This document shows positions 44,301-52,713 of a stretch of 64,000 bases of DNA, in pieces. The DNA lies in NCBI RefSeq assembly GCF_023053635.1, contig NC_086175.1, positions 126,436,240 to 126,500,239 of the forward strand. Reading direction: 5' to 3'. The stretch is from Elgaria multicarinata webbii (taxonomy: Eukaryota > Chordata > Lepidosauria > Squamata > Anguidae). Position 1 is the stretch's first letter, and each line of letters opens with the position of its first letter. A program made the position numbers and the translations under genes. The notes beneath the pieces were generated by a model that made no database searches, had not been told where the DNA came from, and saw nothing but the letters and a program-made list of their open reading frames with translations.

Positions 44301-47300
44301 GGTGGAAAGCGACCTGTGATTAGTCGCCTTCCACCAGGAAGATGGCGATTCCAGGCATAAGGGGCAGCGAGAGAAAATGGAAGAAGCCGAGCAAGAAGAG
44401 TAGAGACTATTGGGCGGGTAAGAAACATGGCATTCAATGAGCGGGGCAGTAATGTGAGATAAGAGAAGAAAGATAGGGAGGAGCTAGATTGTGACAAGCT
44501 TTGAATTTCAACAAGAGGAGCTTATATCAGATTCTGAGGTGAACTGGAAGCCAATGAAGAGATTTCAGAAGTGGAGTAACATGATCAGAGCGATGTATAT
44601 CAGAAGTATAGCTTCCAAATCATGTGAGGTACTGCTTCCTCTCTATTCAGCCCTTGTTAGGCCTCATCTAGAGTATTGTGTCCAGTTCTGGGCTCCACAA
44701 TTCAAGAAGGACGCAGACAAGCTGGAGCGTGTTCAGAAGAGGGCAACCAGGATGATCAGGGGTCTGGAACCAAAGCCCTATGAAGAGAGACTGAAAGAAC
44801 TGGGCATGTTTAGCCTGGAGAAGAGTAGATTGAGGGGAGACATGATAGCACTCTTCAAATACTTCAAAGCTTGTCACACAGAGGAAGGCCAGGATCTCTT
44901 CTCGATCCTCCCAGAGTGCAGGACATGGAATAACGGGCTCAAGTTAAAGGAAGCCAGATTCCAGCTGGACATCAGGAAAAACTTCCTGACTGTTAGAGCA
45001 GTATGACAATGGAATCAGTTACCTAGGGAGGTTGTGGGCTCTCCCACACTAGAGGCCTTCAAGAGGCAGCTGGACAACCATCTGTCAGGGATGCTTTAGG
45101 GTGGATTCCTGCATTAAGCAGGGGGTTGGACTTGATGGCCTTGTAGGCCCCTTCCAACTCTGCTATTCTATGATTCTATGATGAGCCAAGAAGATGGTCT
45201 TAGCAGTAGAGTGATGGATAGAAACCAATGAACTGATGTGAGGAGAAAGGCCAGTCAGAAGAAGGTTACAACAGTCCTTAAACCTCATTTATTTCAATGG
45301 GAGAGTTAAGCACATGCTTAAGGCTGCATTTCTATTCTCGCTGCACTTTGTGTTTTTGTTTTTAAAAAATATTTGCTCTCACTGCACTTGCGTGAATGAG
45401 ACAGACCCACTGAACACAGTAAGGCTTAATTCTGCGTAAACATGAATCGGATTGTGCTGTAAATCTCTCCTGTTGAAATCAACTTTGAAAGCAACTTTGG
45501 TTGCATCATTGCGCATGAATAGAAATAGTCCAGAACAGCAAAGAAAACACAGTACCTCAGTAGCCCATTCCTTCTTCTGCTCCATTTGTCTCAGAGTGCT
45601 TTTGTCAATTTTTTCCTTCGTTTCTTCCAGAGCAACTCTGAAATATTCTTAAGTGCGGGGAGGGGATTAGCAGTTACTGGACATTTATGCAGACACTGAG
45701 AATGTTAATTATTTCAGGGCATAGTCCTATGCATATTTAGACAGAGAAAAGGTCCTAGAACTCCCAGTATTCCTCACGCTGTGAGTGGTAGCACTTTTTC
45801 TGTCTAAACATGCATAGGATTGCACCTTCAGAGTTCTTGACAGTAATACTGGCTTTTCTCAAGTATTTCTCACAACATAATTCAATGCCAAATACACAGA
45901 TAATGAAAATTCAGTCTCAACATAATAACCCTTTTTTGGATAACATAAGGTTTCTGTTTTGGGGTTCCATTTGTCCCAAAACCTGGAGGGAATGAAAAGC
46001 AAAATGATTGTCTGATGTATTATAACTTTGCAATGCTCAGCGGACAATACAGAGAAGATCTTGATTAGGATCAAGGAGGGTTTCAGAGTGGCACACTCTG
46101 AGGAGGAGATAAAGAGGAGTCCCGAATGGCTTTTATCTACAGCCCAACAGGTTCAATAATATTAGCCATTGACACAATAGGTTACCATGGGTTAATTAAC
46201 CCACAATTTGCTGCAGCATATCCAGGCTGTGTGTGGCTGCTGTTTTGAATAGACAACCTTTAATTGGGGCAAACAGGGGTTGCAGCATATCGTATGAACC
46301 CAGCCATCACAGATTAATTGAGGATTAAACAAGTACTAACCTAATGGCAACTCACCTGTCATTTCTTCAAGATCTTCTTTCAGCTTCTTGATGTCCAGTT
46401 CCAGGAATTCTATCTGTTTGGCATGCTCTGTACTCCCCACATTTTTGTAAGCCAGCCAGTAATCCATCTCAGTCTGTTTCCGCAGAACTTTTTGTTCAAT
46501 GTAATGTATCTGCAAACGCATGTCTTGTTGGAAGAAACAGGCCAGTTGGTTGTGGGTTTGAGATTTTTTTTGTAGTTCACCTCATGAGTTACAGCTTTTG
46601 CTTAACAAACATTTATGAATTACTAATGCTTATTCTTAACATACATATATATTAATCTACACCTAAGATTTTAGTTCTAGGGAAGAGGAAAAGGGAAGGA
46701 ACCTCTTGTGCAAGCACTTGAGTCATTGCTGACTCCTAGAGGGACGCCTGCTTTCGCTGATGTTTTCTTGGCAGACTTTGTAGTGGGGTGGTTTGCCATT
46801 GCCTTCCCCAGTCGCGGCTACCTTTCCTCCAGCTAGCTGGGTACTCATTTTACCGACCTCAGAAGGATGGAAGGCTGAGTCGACCTGAGCCGGCTGCCTG
46901 AGAACCAGCTTCCGCTGGAATCGAACTCAGGCCGTGGGGAGAGTTTCGGCTGCAGTAACTGCCGCTTACCACTCTGCGTCACACGAGGCTCTATAGTTCT
47001 AGGGAAAGGGTACCTGAAATGCTCACAGAAGGTTGTTTACTTTTGACATTGCGCCATTAAAACAAAGAGATAGAGAGAAATAGGATCTTGAATGCTAATT
47101 CCCTTATAAATCCGGTTCCGGATTTAATTAAGGCAAGGTTACTCCTGGGATTAGAGTTGCCAAAACTGTTCCTGTACTTTTAATAATTATGGAGCAAAAC
47201 AGAGATAGGCAGAAAACCTGCATCTGATTAACCTTTCCCAATCATTCAAGTGTTAAAGGCACAGATGGATTCTTCAAAGAGAGCTAATTGGCAATGCACT

Positions 47301-50300
47301 TCGTGGTTCTAGCAACCACTGTAAAATTAATATAAAGGTCTCTTTTGTTGCACAACTTCACACTTTCCCAAGCAGTGAGACGCTCCAAGAGGCAGAAGTA
47401 TAAGGTTTGGTTTCCTCTGGATGGAGAGCACTGAAGGATTAAGGTAGGGTGACCCTATGGAAAGGAGGAAAGGGCTCCTTTATCTTTAACAGGTGCATAG
47501 AGAAGGGAATTTCAGCAGGTGTCATTTGAATGCATGCAACACCCGGTGAAATTCCCTCTTCATCTCAACAGTTAAAGCTGCAGGAGCCCTGCCCACTTTT
47601 GCATCTGGTCACTCTACAATAGAGGGCAGGGCTCCTGCAGCTTTAACTGTTGTGATGAAGAGGGAATTTCACCAGTGCTGCATGCATACAAATGACACTT
47701 GCTGAAATTCCCTTCTCTATAGAACTGTTAAAGTTACAGTTGTCCTCCTTTCCACACGGTCCTCCTTTCCACACGGTCACCCTAATTAAGGCAGGGCTGC
47801 TCAACATGGCACCCATGGGGAACTCCAGAAGCACCCACACAACTCTCCACTCCTGGCTGCTTCCTTGCACAAGATCTGCAGAACAACTCTAAGAATCCCA
47901 GACTTTACAGACTTAGAGCCAGTGATCTACATGACTCTTAAACACATCCCCCGAGTTTACACAATCACCACAGCCCACTGTGGCTCAAATAAGCCAAAGC
48001 GGATTCCAGCTGCCATTTTGATTATTCGGAGGATTGCCATGATTTGTTGTGTCATCCAATCCCAGGTGGCAGGGTTTGTTTGAGGGTTCAACAACCCTCA
48101 AATAAACCATGGTCTGTAACAGGGCTATTAAATAAGCCGTGGTGGGCTGCGTTGATCTTGCAAACCAGTCCTATAATGTTTGCTTCCCCTTTCAAACGTA
48201 GGAGTGAACTGTGTGGGTCCCAGGCAGCTTTGGCTATTGGGCGGTATAAAAATTATTTATTTATTATTTATTTATTTATTATTATTTATTTAATATTTAT
48301 TAAATTTATTTAAATTTATTTAATAAATAATTTATTTATTAAATTTATTTAAATTTATTATTTATTTATTATTTATTATTTATTTATTAAAGTTATTTAT
48401 TTATTTATTTAAAATATTTATATCCCGCCCTATATCACTAAGATTTCAGGGCAACGTACAGATAAAAACATACAGTATAAAACAATAAATATACACAGTT
48501 AAAAACAAATTAAACCATGATCCAAGTGAAAACAATATATAATTTTAAAGCAATAAATGCAGTTAAAACAGTTAAAACAAATAAATAAACAAACAAACTT
48601 TTGACTTCAGAATGTAATATGAAAAGAAACCCTTAAATGCCCCTTAAAACGGCCCACATTTTACGTGAAAATCTCATATTCAGTGTAATTGGCCAAGCAT
48701 ATATAACCCAGAACTTACATCTCACCTTTAAGAAGTTTATCCTGGTCCTTAACATACTTCCACTTGTCCATCATGGCTTTCTCTACATCATCCCTGGTAA
48801 CAACTTCAACTTTCTCTAGTTCTTTCTCCTGTTCTTTCAGGCTGGTTAAGAGTGCCCGGATGTGCCCAATCTGTTCCTCCTTTAGGTGCTCATTCTGAAA
48901 AAGGAGATGCAGTTAAAAACAATTTTAAAATGGTTGCTTATTTTGTTTTATCTCCCGCCTCTCCATCGACATAGTGAAGTTGGCTAACAAAACCATTCCT
49001 ATTTTTATTTGAATATTTCATAGAAAGGTGGGGTATAAGTTGTGATGATAAATAAACAATAAATGACAAAATCCACACAGCAACTTATGAGACACCAATA
49101 TTAAAAAGAAACTAAGAACCATGTGGGGACAGAATTATTGAATGGATATACCTCATTTTACTTAGAATCATATCATAGAATAGTAGAGTTGGAAGGGGCC
49201 TATAAGGCCATCAAGTCCAAGCTCTATGCAGGAATCCACCTTAAAGCATACCTGAAAGATGGTTGTCCAGCTGCCTCTTGAATGCCTCTAGTGTGGGAGA
49301 GCATTATAGATTAAGCCACAGAAAACTCAACCCTTCTGAAATAAGTCGGGATTTGTTGGGATTTCCTGCCATGTGCAGGTGAAATTGTGCTATAAAACAT
49401 CCGCTAGAGGGGGCTGTTTCCATTGAACTGTACAAGCCATGTGGTCACTGCTCTCTTCCTCGTGTAATTTCAGCCCATTGCAAATGCGGAAGAGAAGCAG
49501 GAAGCAGACCCACGGTATGGAAACACAATTTCTCCCCATCTGAATGAGCCCATAGTTAGACATTCAGGATTTTATGATTTTAGTTGCTTTTTAGTAAGTA
49601 ATTGCTGTTTCTTTTATGTATGATGTATATATGGTGTATTATTTTTATGTGCACCTGTTGATTTACTGTGTTATGACCTGTGATTACAACAATAAACTAA
49701 ACTACTACTACTTACTCTTTCTTTGGATTTGTCATTCTGAGCTTCCAGGACCTTTATGTCATACAGAAGCTGATCAATTATCTCTTCCTTTATGTGAATT
49801 CTGAAGATTAAAAAAACCCTCATTGAATAAATTTCCATGTTACCAAGGAAAACTACTTGAGCCCCCCACCCAACTTATTGGAAAGGCAAGATATAATAAA
49901 TATATTAACTATGCAAGTATTAAAAAACAGAAACAGTTTAAAAGCAGAATTAAAACACTCACAATTTTATGCACCCCAAAGCATAGAAATTAAAAATCAA
50001 GGCAGCCCTCTTCAACCCAGAACCCATGGACTGTTGTGGGTGGTTCGTTAACCTAGGGTGACCATATTTGGGAAACCAAAAAAGAGGACACCTAGTGTGT
50101 GTGGGGGGAAGCAGCTTTCTGAGTCCTGCAGAAAGTACGTCATTCCCCCGCCACCTTAAAGAACCCGATTGGAGTGGAGGAGGGGAAAGGATTTCATTCT
50201 GCACCACCACCATCCACTCCAATTGGGGCCTTTTCTATAATGTTCACGAATGACCCACTTTCCCCTTTAAGACCTCAACTGGAGCTCGGGGTGGGGGAAA

Positions 50301-50902
50301 TGATGTGCCTCAAGAAAGCATGTCATTCCCTCCTGCCATGCTAATGGCAGCCTTAAAGGGGAAGGTGTGTCATTCCAGGACATTATTGAAAATTATAGAC
50401 ACTATTGAAAATTATAGACACCCTGACACTATGGAAAGAACAAAAACCAGGACAAATCCGGGGAAATCCTGACAGTTGGTCACCCTAGTTAACCAACCCA
50501 TCAAGCAATTCTTGCTGGATTCAGACATCACAACAAGCCACAGTGTGGGGGCATGAATTGGCAACCTAGTGCCTATGGGTGCTGGAATCCACCATTGGTA
50601 CAGGTCCCACTTCTAACATGCAATGCAAAAAAAGCAACTCTACTTAGCGATAGACCTGCTGCCACTGCCCTAAAATAAGGTGAATGCAATGGAGGGTAAA
50701 CTTCCTGCAGTCCACAATAAATGAGCAGGAAGGCAAAAGGGCACACATCCCACCAGACAGTCTGACAAAGAGATTCTGAATATCGGACATGTTATACGTA
50801 CTGGTATGCCAAAAGAGCTTCTGGAAAATAAGATCGAGGTTCCTTGGACAGCTGTTGGGCGCCCTTTTTCTTCTTCTCCTTCTTCTTCTTTTCTTTTGCC
50901 AT
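32218..50902 (-). CDS. CCDC83: CCDC83 (coiled-coil domain-containing protein 83), complete coding region in ten exons
   Basis: Ten exons on the - strand join with consistent phases into a 420-residue protein. It matches the remembered human CCDC83 throughout: [37 protein letters not shown]-like [41 protein letters not shown], and the end [10 protein letters not shown]. Residues about 35-270 are charged, Leu/Glu/Lys-rich and heptad-like (coiled coil). The C-terminal 150 residues are acidic and low-complexity, then end in a conserved block. No enzyme motif, signal peptide or membrane segment is seen. The molecular function is not established; I know it mainly as testis-enriched in mammals. The ATG has a strong Kozak context (gccATGG). 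It converges on PICALM, with 2.9 kb between the two ends. Confidence 0.96.
32562..32680. mobile_element. hAT-like palindromic MITE, decayed
   Basis: gatccaaaacatcttgaggc at the left and gctgtagtccaaaaggtctg at the right. Same family as 19779; in the intron after CCDC83 exon 10 gene-wise upstream. Confidence 0.6.
32681..32850 (+). mobile_element. SINE fragment with box B
   Basis: gcaggttcaaatccccacgt (box B) followed by cactcttagcctaact and agataaaatggggagagatg, the body of a common squamate SINE. Confidence 0.65.
33215..33300. repeat. Dispersed repeat (gcacaatcctatacatgtct)
   Basis: Short copies of the same wording occur near 39790-39900, 40915-41005, 45325-45480 and 45715-45830 (agtaaaccccatttaactca, tgcataggattgcac). 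The class is unknown to me; the motif is frequent in reptile genomes. Confidence 0.5.
33397..33524. mobile_element. hAT-like palindromic MITE
   Basis: CAGGGGAGGGAAGCC ... TTTGCCACCCTTG with arms ccctccagatggtggactac. A diverged relative of the 19779 family. Confidence 0.7.
33551..33573. repeat. (TTA)n microsatellite at the CCDC83 exon 9 donor
   Basis: Seven TTA-type units lie immediately intronic of the GTAAAA donor on the - strand. Confidence 0.85.
33575..33774 (-). CDS. CCDC83: CCDC83 exon 9 (acidic tail, LYEDTKDFK)
   Basis: 200 nt, phase 1 to 0, acceptor ttttccctcccaag, donor gtaaaa. It encodes [15 protein letters not shown], an acidic/Lys-Glu low-complexity stretch ([18 protein letters not shown]) and [10 protein letters not shown], which equals human LLYEDEKDFK. 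A (TTA)n microsatellite starts immediately inside the intron behind the donor. Confidence 0.93.
34265..35960 (+). mobile_element. CR1 LINE, long copy, split by an L2-type insertion
   Basis: 34265-35036 encodes [36 protein letters not shown], and on an adjacent frame [34 protein letters not shown] and [16 protein letters not shown]. The 3' UTR part resumes at about 35739 (aaggaagtacttcttcacac) and ends near 35960. Two reading-frame shifts are visible. The insertion occupies 35037-35738. Confidence 0.92.
35037..35738 (-). mobile_element. L2-type LINE inserted in CR1, 153-codon open frame
   Basis: Tail ttataccgcccaatagctga; the - strand frame 35707-35246 reads [40 protein letters not shown] and [16 protein letters not shown], the reverse-transcriptase C-terminus of the gggcggtata family. 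It is 5'-truncated inside that domain. Confidence 0.88.
36000..36079 (-). CDS. CCDC83: CCDC83 exon 8 ([26 protein letters not shown])
   Basis: 80 nt, phase 2 to 1, acceptor tttttttctag, donor gtaagg. It reads [18 protein letters not shown] and TVEDGDHA; human has RLYLTQAAGLEVPPEEM. It lies between two CR1 fragments, 40 nt from the nearer end of one of them. Confidence 0.94.
36240..36690 (+). mobile_element. CR1-type LINE 3' end interrupted by a MITE
   Basis: gttaaactatggaactctct, aaggctatcaatggctgc, and after the insertion at 36375-36477, ctggactagatggacccttg. This 3' UTR family also appears at 35740 and 63520. It lies in CCDC83 intron 7. Confidence 0.85.
36375..36477. mobile_element. Tc1/mariner-type MITE with TA duplication
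   Basis: 103 bp with 23-bp inverted repeats that begin CCGTATTTCTTCGATTC and differ at a single base further in. It is flanked by TA on both sides (36373-36374, 36478-36479). Removing it with one TA restores the CR1 sequence ggctgc-ta-gttctgatgg, as in the undisturbed copy at 35870. The TA target indicates the Tc1/mariner superfamily. Confidence 0.88.
36983..37180 (-). mobile_element. L2-type tail plus tRNA-SINE fragment
   Basis: 36983-37030 is the tail actgcatttccatactgccc of the gggcggtata family. 37040-37175 read on the - strand has gaaggtcccaggttcaacca (box B), the second SINE family as at 25095. Confidence 0.6.
37322..37711 (+). mobile_element. CR1 LINE 3' fragment
   Basis: Encodes [40 protein letters not shown] and [19 protein letters not shown], with the usual ctattctatgattctatga end. 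Close to the copies at 11604 and 44595. Confidence 0.93.
38094..39490 (+). mobile_element. LINE fragment: upstream ORF and partial APE-type endonuclease
   Basis: An open 210-codon stretch (38098-38730, no domain I recognise) is followed by an endonuclease: [10 protein letters not shown] at 38800, then after a frame change in a run of [46 protein letters not shown], and finally [12 protein letters not shown]. The SWN, QET and GDM boxes are those of apurinic-type LINE endonucleases; the usual GD-N is GDMK here. The family is not CR1 or L2; I cannot name the clade. It is bounded by 14-bp direct repeats (38080-38093, 39491-39504). Antisense to CCDC83, intron 7. Confidence 0.82.
39505..40574. other. 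CCDC83 intron 7, mostly unrecognised
   Basis: Contains one copy of the dispersed caatcctat-type repeat near 39790-39900; otherwise AT-rich intron. Confidence 0.45.
40575..40812 (+). mobile_element. tRNA-derived SINE, 5'-truncated
   Basis: tgagttcgatctcagcggaa (box B), ggtcggtaaaatgagtaccc and ggcaaaccaccccgctataa. Same family as 20522 and 46692, opposite strand, without the box A head. Confidence 0.82.
40813..41891. other. CCDC83 intron 7, nothing firmly recognised
   Basis: A dispersed-repeat copy lies at 40915-41005. The open frame near 41253 has no supporting features. It ends at the donor of exon 7. Confidence 0.45.
41892..42013 (-). CDS. CCDC83: CCDC83 exon 7 ([22 protein letters not shown])
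   Basis: 122 nt, phase 0 to 2, acceptor catggcag, donor gtaaag. It encodes [33 protein letters not shown] and QFLKVP, the last coiled-coil segment. Human has [22 protein letters not shown] and LKIPR. Confidence 0.95.
42088..42224. mobile_element. hAT-like palindromic MITE
   Basis: ccagccttccccaacctggt ... accaggttgggcaaaacagg; a typical copy of the 19779 family with a diverged centre. Confidence 0.75.
42435..42922. mobile_element. Non-autonomous TIR element (gggccctttctacacc)
   Basis: The 16-bp termini gggccctttctacacc and ggtgtagaaagggccc are perfectly complementary and bound 488 bp of GC-rich sequence with internal gggatcatcc / ggatgatccc repeats. The termini resemble those at 29499, 59384 and 60330 (GGSCC...CTACACC or CTGTC). 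Confidence 0.78.
43313..43381 (-). CDS. CCDC83: CCDC83 exon 6 ([23 protein letters not shown])
   Basis: 69 nt, 23 codons, symmetric phase 0. The acceptor is ttctctttcctcag and the donor gtaagtgc. It matches human [23 protein letters not shown]. An L2-type LINE tail begins only about 25 nt upstream of this acceptor on the gene strand (see 43404-44150). Confidence 0.93.
43404..44150 (-). mobile_element. L2-type LINE fragment next to CCDC83 exon 6
   Basis: (TTTA) tail, tataccgcccctatagccag, then the reverse-transcriptase C-terminal remnant to about 44150 (ggcagccctacgtagagtgc). It shares orientation with CCDC83, so its A/T-rich 3' tail lies immediately upstream of the exon 6 acceptor. Confidence 0.85.
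44265..45275 (-). mobile_element. L2-type LINE split by a CR1 insertion
   Basis: 44265-44594 and 45183-45275 together match the continuous stretch of the copy at 16258 (…gtaacatggtcagagcg / gagccaagaagatg…). The CR1 at 44595-45182 interrupts it. The L2 copy is therefore the older one. Confidence 0.8.
44595..45182 (+). mobile_element. CR1 LINE 3' fragment, nested in L2
   Basis: Encodes [38 protein letters not shown] and the standard C-terminus, ending ctattctatgattctatgat. It is open for most of its length apart from a TGA near 45004. Confidence 0.93.
45556..45647 (-). CDS. CCDC83: CCDC83 exon 5 ([16 protein letters not shown] ... EQKKEWATE)
   Basis: 92 nt, phase 1 to 0. The acceptor is cgcacttaag and the donor gtactg; both are weaker than average. 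It encodes [18 protein letters not shown] and [13 protein letters not shown]; human has EHYKITLEDTRKKI and LDQKKEWATQ. Confidence 0.93.
45700..46330. other. CCDC83 intron 4
   Basis: Holds a dispersed-repeat copy (45715-45830) and, near 46170-46310, a block with cccacaatttgctgcagcat that may be a decayed DNA element. No exon is supported. Confidence 0.4.
46356..46523 (-). CDS. CCDC83: CCDC83 exon 4 ([14 protein letters not shown] ... [11 protein letters not shown])
   Basis: 168 nt, phase 1 to 1, acceptor ttccaacaag, donor gtgagtt. It reads [33 protein letters not shown] and a Leu/Lys/Glu heptad stretch ending LEEMT. Human has DMRMQISNAEKLFLEK and YWEEYKNVGSERHAKLI. Confidence 0.96.
46692..46988 (-). 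mobile_element. tRNA-derived SINE, full length
   Basis: Runs on the - strand from gtgacgcagagtggtaagcg (box A) through gagttcgattccagc (box B) to caagaggttcc. About as well preserved as 20522. Confidence 0.87.
47445..47784. mobile_element. hAT-like long-palindrome MITE (TAGGGTGACC family)
   Basis: TAGGGTGACC ... GGTCACCCTA, flanked by attaagg on both sides. The arms agctgcaggagccctgccc and gggcagggctcctgcagct form a second internal palindrome. The right end carries a tandem copy of cctcctttccacacggtc. Confidence 0.87.
47955..48165. repeat. Palindromic DNA-element-like repeat
   Basis: Left cagcccactgtggctcaaat and right ttaaataagccgtggtgggc are complementary in their outer halves. It resembles 951-1235. 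Confidence 0.5.
48205..48610. repeat. Two LINE tails fused by a long (TTTA)-rich tract
   Basis: 48205-48256 is the + strand end of an L2-type element (ttggctattgggcggtataa). 48257-48415 is TTTA/TTA sequence. 48416-48610 starts tttatatcccgccctatatc and is the reversed tail of another LINE. Confidence 0.65.
48726..48894 (-). CDS. CCDC83: CCDC83 exon 3 ([14 protein letters not shown] ... [11 protein letters not shown])
   Basis: 169 nt, phase 0 in, phase 1 out, acceptor ctttttcag, donor gtgaga. It encodes [19 protein letters not shown], then [19 protein letters not shown]. Human has SRLKEEQIWHIRHLL and VVTREDVEEAMKEKWKF at the same places, among the best conserved parts of the protein. Confidence 0.95.
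49164..49302 (-). mobile_element. CR1 LINE 3' terminus
   Basis: atcatagaatagtagagttg ... cctctagtgtgggagagc; the last 140 bp of a CR1 on the - strand. Confidence 0.88.
49716..49800 (-). CDS. CCDC83: CCDC83 exon 2 ([22 protein letters not shown])
   Basis: 85 nt, completing the split Gln codon. It reads [18 protein letters not shown] then [10 protein letters not shown], starting the coiled coil. Human has CQIKEDAVEQFMFQIKTL. Acceptor tttaatcttcag, donor gtaagtag. Confidence 0.93.
50054..50487. mobile_element. hAT-like element, TAGGGTGACC ends, different interior
   Basis: TAGGGTGACCATATTTGG ... TTGGTCACCCTA with flanking gttaacc at 50047-50053 and 50488-50494. 434 bp. The inside differs from the 47445 family but the termini match. 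A 19-bp direct repeat (tattgaaaattatagacac) occurs twice near 50383. Confidence 0.83.
50802..50902 (-). CDS. CCDC83: CCDC83 exon 1 (start codon, Lys-rich N terminus)
   Basis: 101 nt from the ATG at 50902-50900. It reads [16 protein letters not shown] then [17 protein letters not shown], with the last Gln codon split across the intron. The donor must be GTACGT: using the more obvious downstream GT breaks the frame, whereas this one rebuilds the conserved Tyr-Gln (human EALLDYQ). The Lys/Glu run is encoded by an (AAG)-type repeat, a likely site of length variation. Confidence 0.9.
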
Positions 50903-51025
50903 GGCTTAAGTCTTTTAGAGTGAAACAGATCTAGGAGGACCAAACAAGGCAGATTGATACTGTAATGCATTGCTGGATTTAGAGTGCAATCTTCAGTATG
51001 TTTCCTCAGAAGTAAACACCACTAT

Positions 51026-51378
51026 GAGCGTCATCAGACGGGGGCGGGGGGAGGAATCGTGTTTCCCTACCGTTGCTTTTCTGTCCCACAGTAGGGACGA
51101 GCAGCTTCCTCTTTCTTCACACGGGGAAGAAAGAGGAAGCAAACAATGACCATGTGGCCCATTCAGTGGGTGTTTTTATCCTGCTGCTTCTCCTGCACAC
51201 AGCAGGAAATGGCGGCATGTTTCTCTACAGGCAAAAAAATCAAATTTTCCAGGTCTTTTTTTGCGACAGGAAAATGAGCAGAAGGGGCGGGAGATGGATG
51301 GCATTGTGAAAAGGCCCCGCAAAAATCCGTGAGTGTACAGCAACGAGCATGCTATAAAAACCTTGTTTGATGACTCTC
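51026..51378. mobile_element. TIR DNA element just upstream of CCDC83
   Basis: The ends gagcgtcatcagacgggg and (complement) gagagtcatcaaacaagg are inverted repeats with few mismatches, and TAT flanks both sides. 353 bp, starting about 120 bp upstream of the CCDC83 ATG. A 3-bp target site suggests PIF/Harbinger. Confidence 0.65.
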
Positions 51379-51449
51379 TATACTCCCAGGATTGCATAGG
51401 ATTGCAGCAAAAATGACAATTTATCTCTCTAACATTTTCAAACTGCAAG

Positions 51450-51452
<3 letters not shown>

Positions 51453-51509
<57 letters not shown>
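51453..51509. repeat. (AT)n(AC)n compound microsatellite
   Basis: About 22 AT units then AC units, followed by four tttaca-type repeats. A (GA)11 tract follows at 51605-51626. Confidence 0.93.
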
Positions 51510-51774
51510 TTTACATTTACATTTACATTTTACCTTGCTTACCCTTCTAACAATTGTAGGAGGGAGGAAGATCTCTCTTACTTCACTTTTACAGATGAAA
51601 AACTAAGAGAGAGAGAGAGAGAGAGAATGTTATTTTCCCAAAATCATTTAATGAGTGTAACTATTATTATTAAAGTTTTTCAGATTAAATAATTGTGACA
51701 AGTTTTAATCAGTGTGCTTGAGAGTTAAAGGCACCTTTGTTGATTTTGTGATGCTGTTTTGGTTGTTCTTCTTC

Positions 51775-52445
51775 TTATTATTATTTATTTATTTATTTAT
51801 AAAGCGCCATCCATTTTCATGGCGCTGTACAGAATAAAACAAAACAAGACAATCTGCCACATGGCTTACAATCTAAAATCACCGTAACAGACAGGTGAGG
51901 GAGGGGAAAAACCAATAGGGGTAGGGGACATTAAGACTAAATATAGACTAATATGACCACGCTGCGGTTAAAAAGGTTTCAAGAAAAGAAATGTTTTCAA
52001 GCGTGATTTAAAAAACAGAAATTGACGTCGCGGTCCGCAAATGCACTGGAAGAGAATTCCAGGCATAGGGGGCAGCAAGTGAGAACGGGCGAAGACGAGC
52101 GAGAGATGTGGAAACTCTTGGGCAGGGAAGAGACGTGGTGTTATTGAAGCAGAGGGCACGAGCAGGGCGAGGAAGTGAAATAAGGGACGAAAGGTAGGGA
52201 GGAGCCAGATCATGACTGGCTTTAAAAGGAAGAAGAAGCTTGTATTGGATTATATAAGAGATAGGAAGCCAGTGGAGGGATTTTAAAAGCGGGGTGACAT
52301 GATCAAAACGACGAGCCAAGGAAATAATCCTAGCCGCCGAATGATGAATGGAGACCAGTGAAGACAAATGAGAAGAAGGAAGACCGGTCAACAAAAGATT
52401 ACAATAATCCAGGCGAGAAATAACCAAAGCATGAACAAGGGTCTA
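51775..52445 (-). mobile_element. L2-type LINE fragment
   Basis: Tail ataaagcgccatccattttc; the - strand remnant reads [40 protein letters not shown] and [17 protein letters not shown]. The open part is about 139 codons with a frame change towards the end. Confidence 0.85.
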
Positions 52446-52508
52446 TGTTGCTGTCAATGAGAAATTAAAATAGAAAATAGTATAGATAGCCTTTTTTAAA
52501 AAAAGTCA

Positions 52509-52713
52509 GTTAAAGCTGCAGGAGCCCTGCCCTCTTTTGTATCTGGTAACTCAGGGCAGGGCTCCTGCAGCTTTAACTGTTGTGACGAAGAGGGAATTTC
52601 ACCAGGTGCTGCATGCATACAAACGACACCTGCTGGAATTCCCTTTTCAGTACCACTGTTAAAGATACAGGAGCCCTGTCCTCCTTTCCATATGGTCATC
52701 CTATCTTATGTAA
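52509..52713. mobile_element. TAGGGTGACC-family MITE, left part missing
   Basis: Carries the internal palindrome (agctgcaggagccctgccc / gggcagggctcctgcagct) and the right arm to ccatatggtcatccta. The left arm is absent. Confidence 0.8.
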
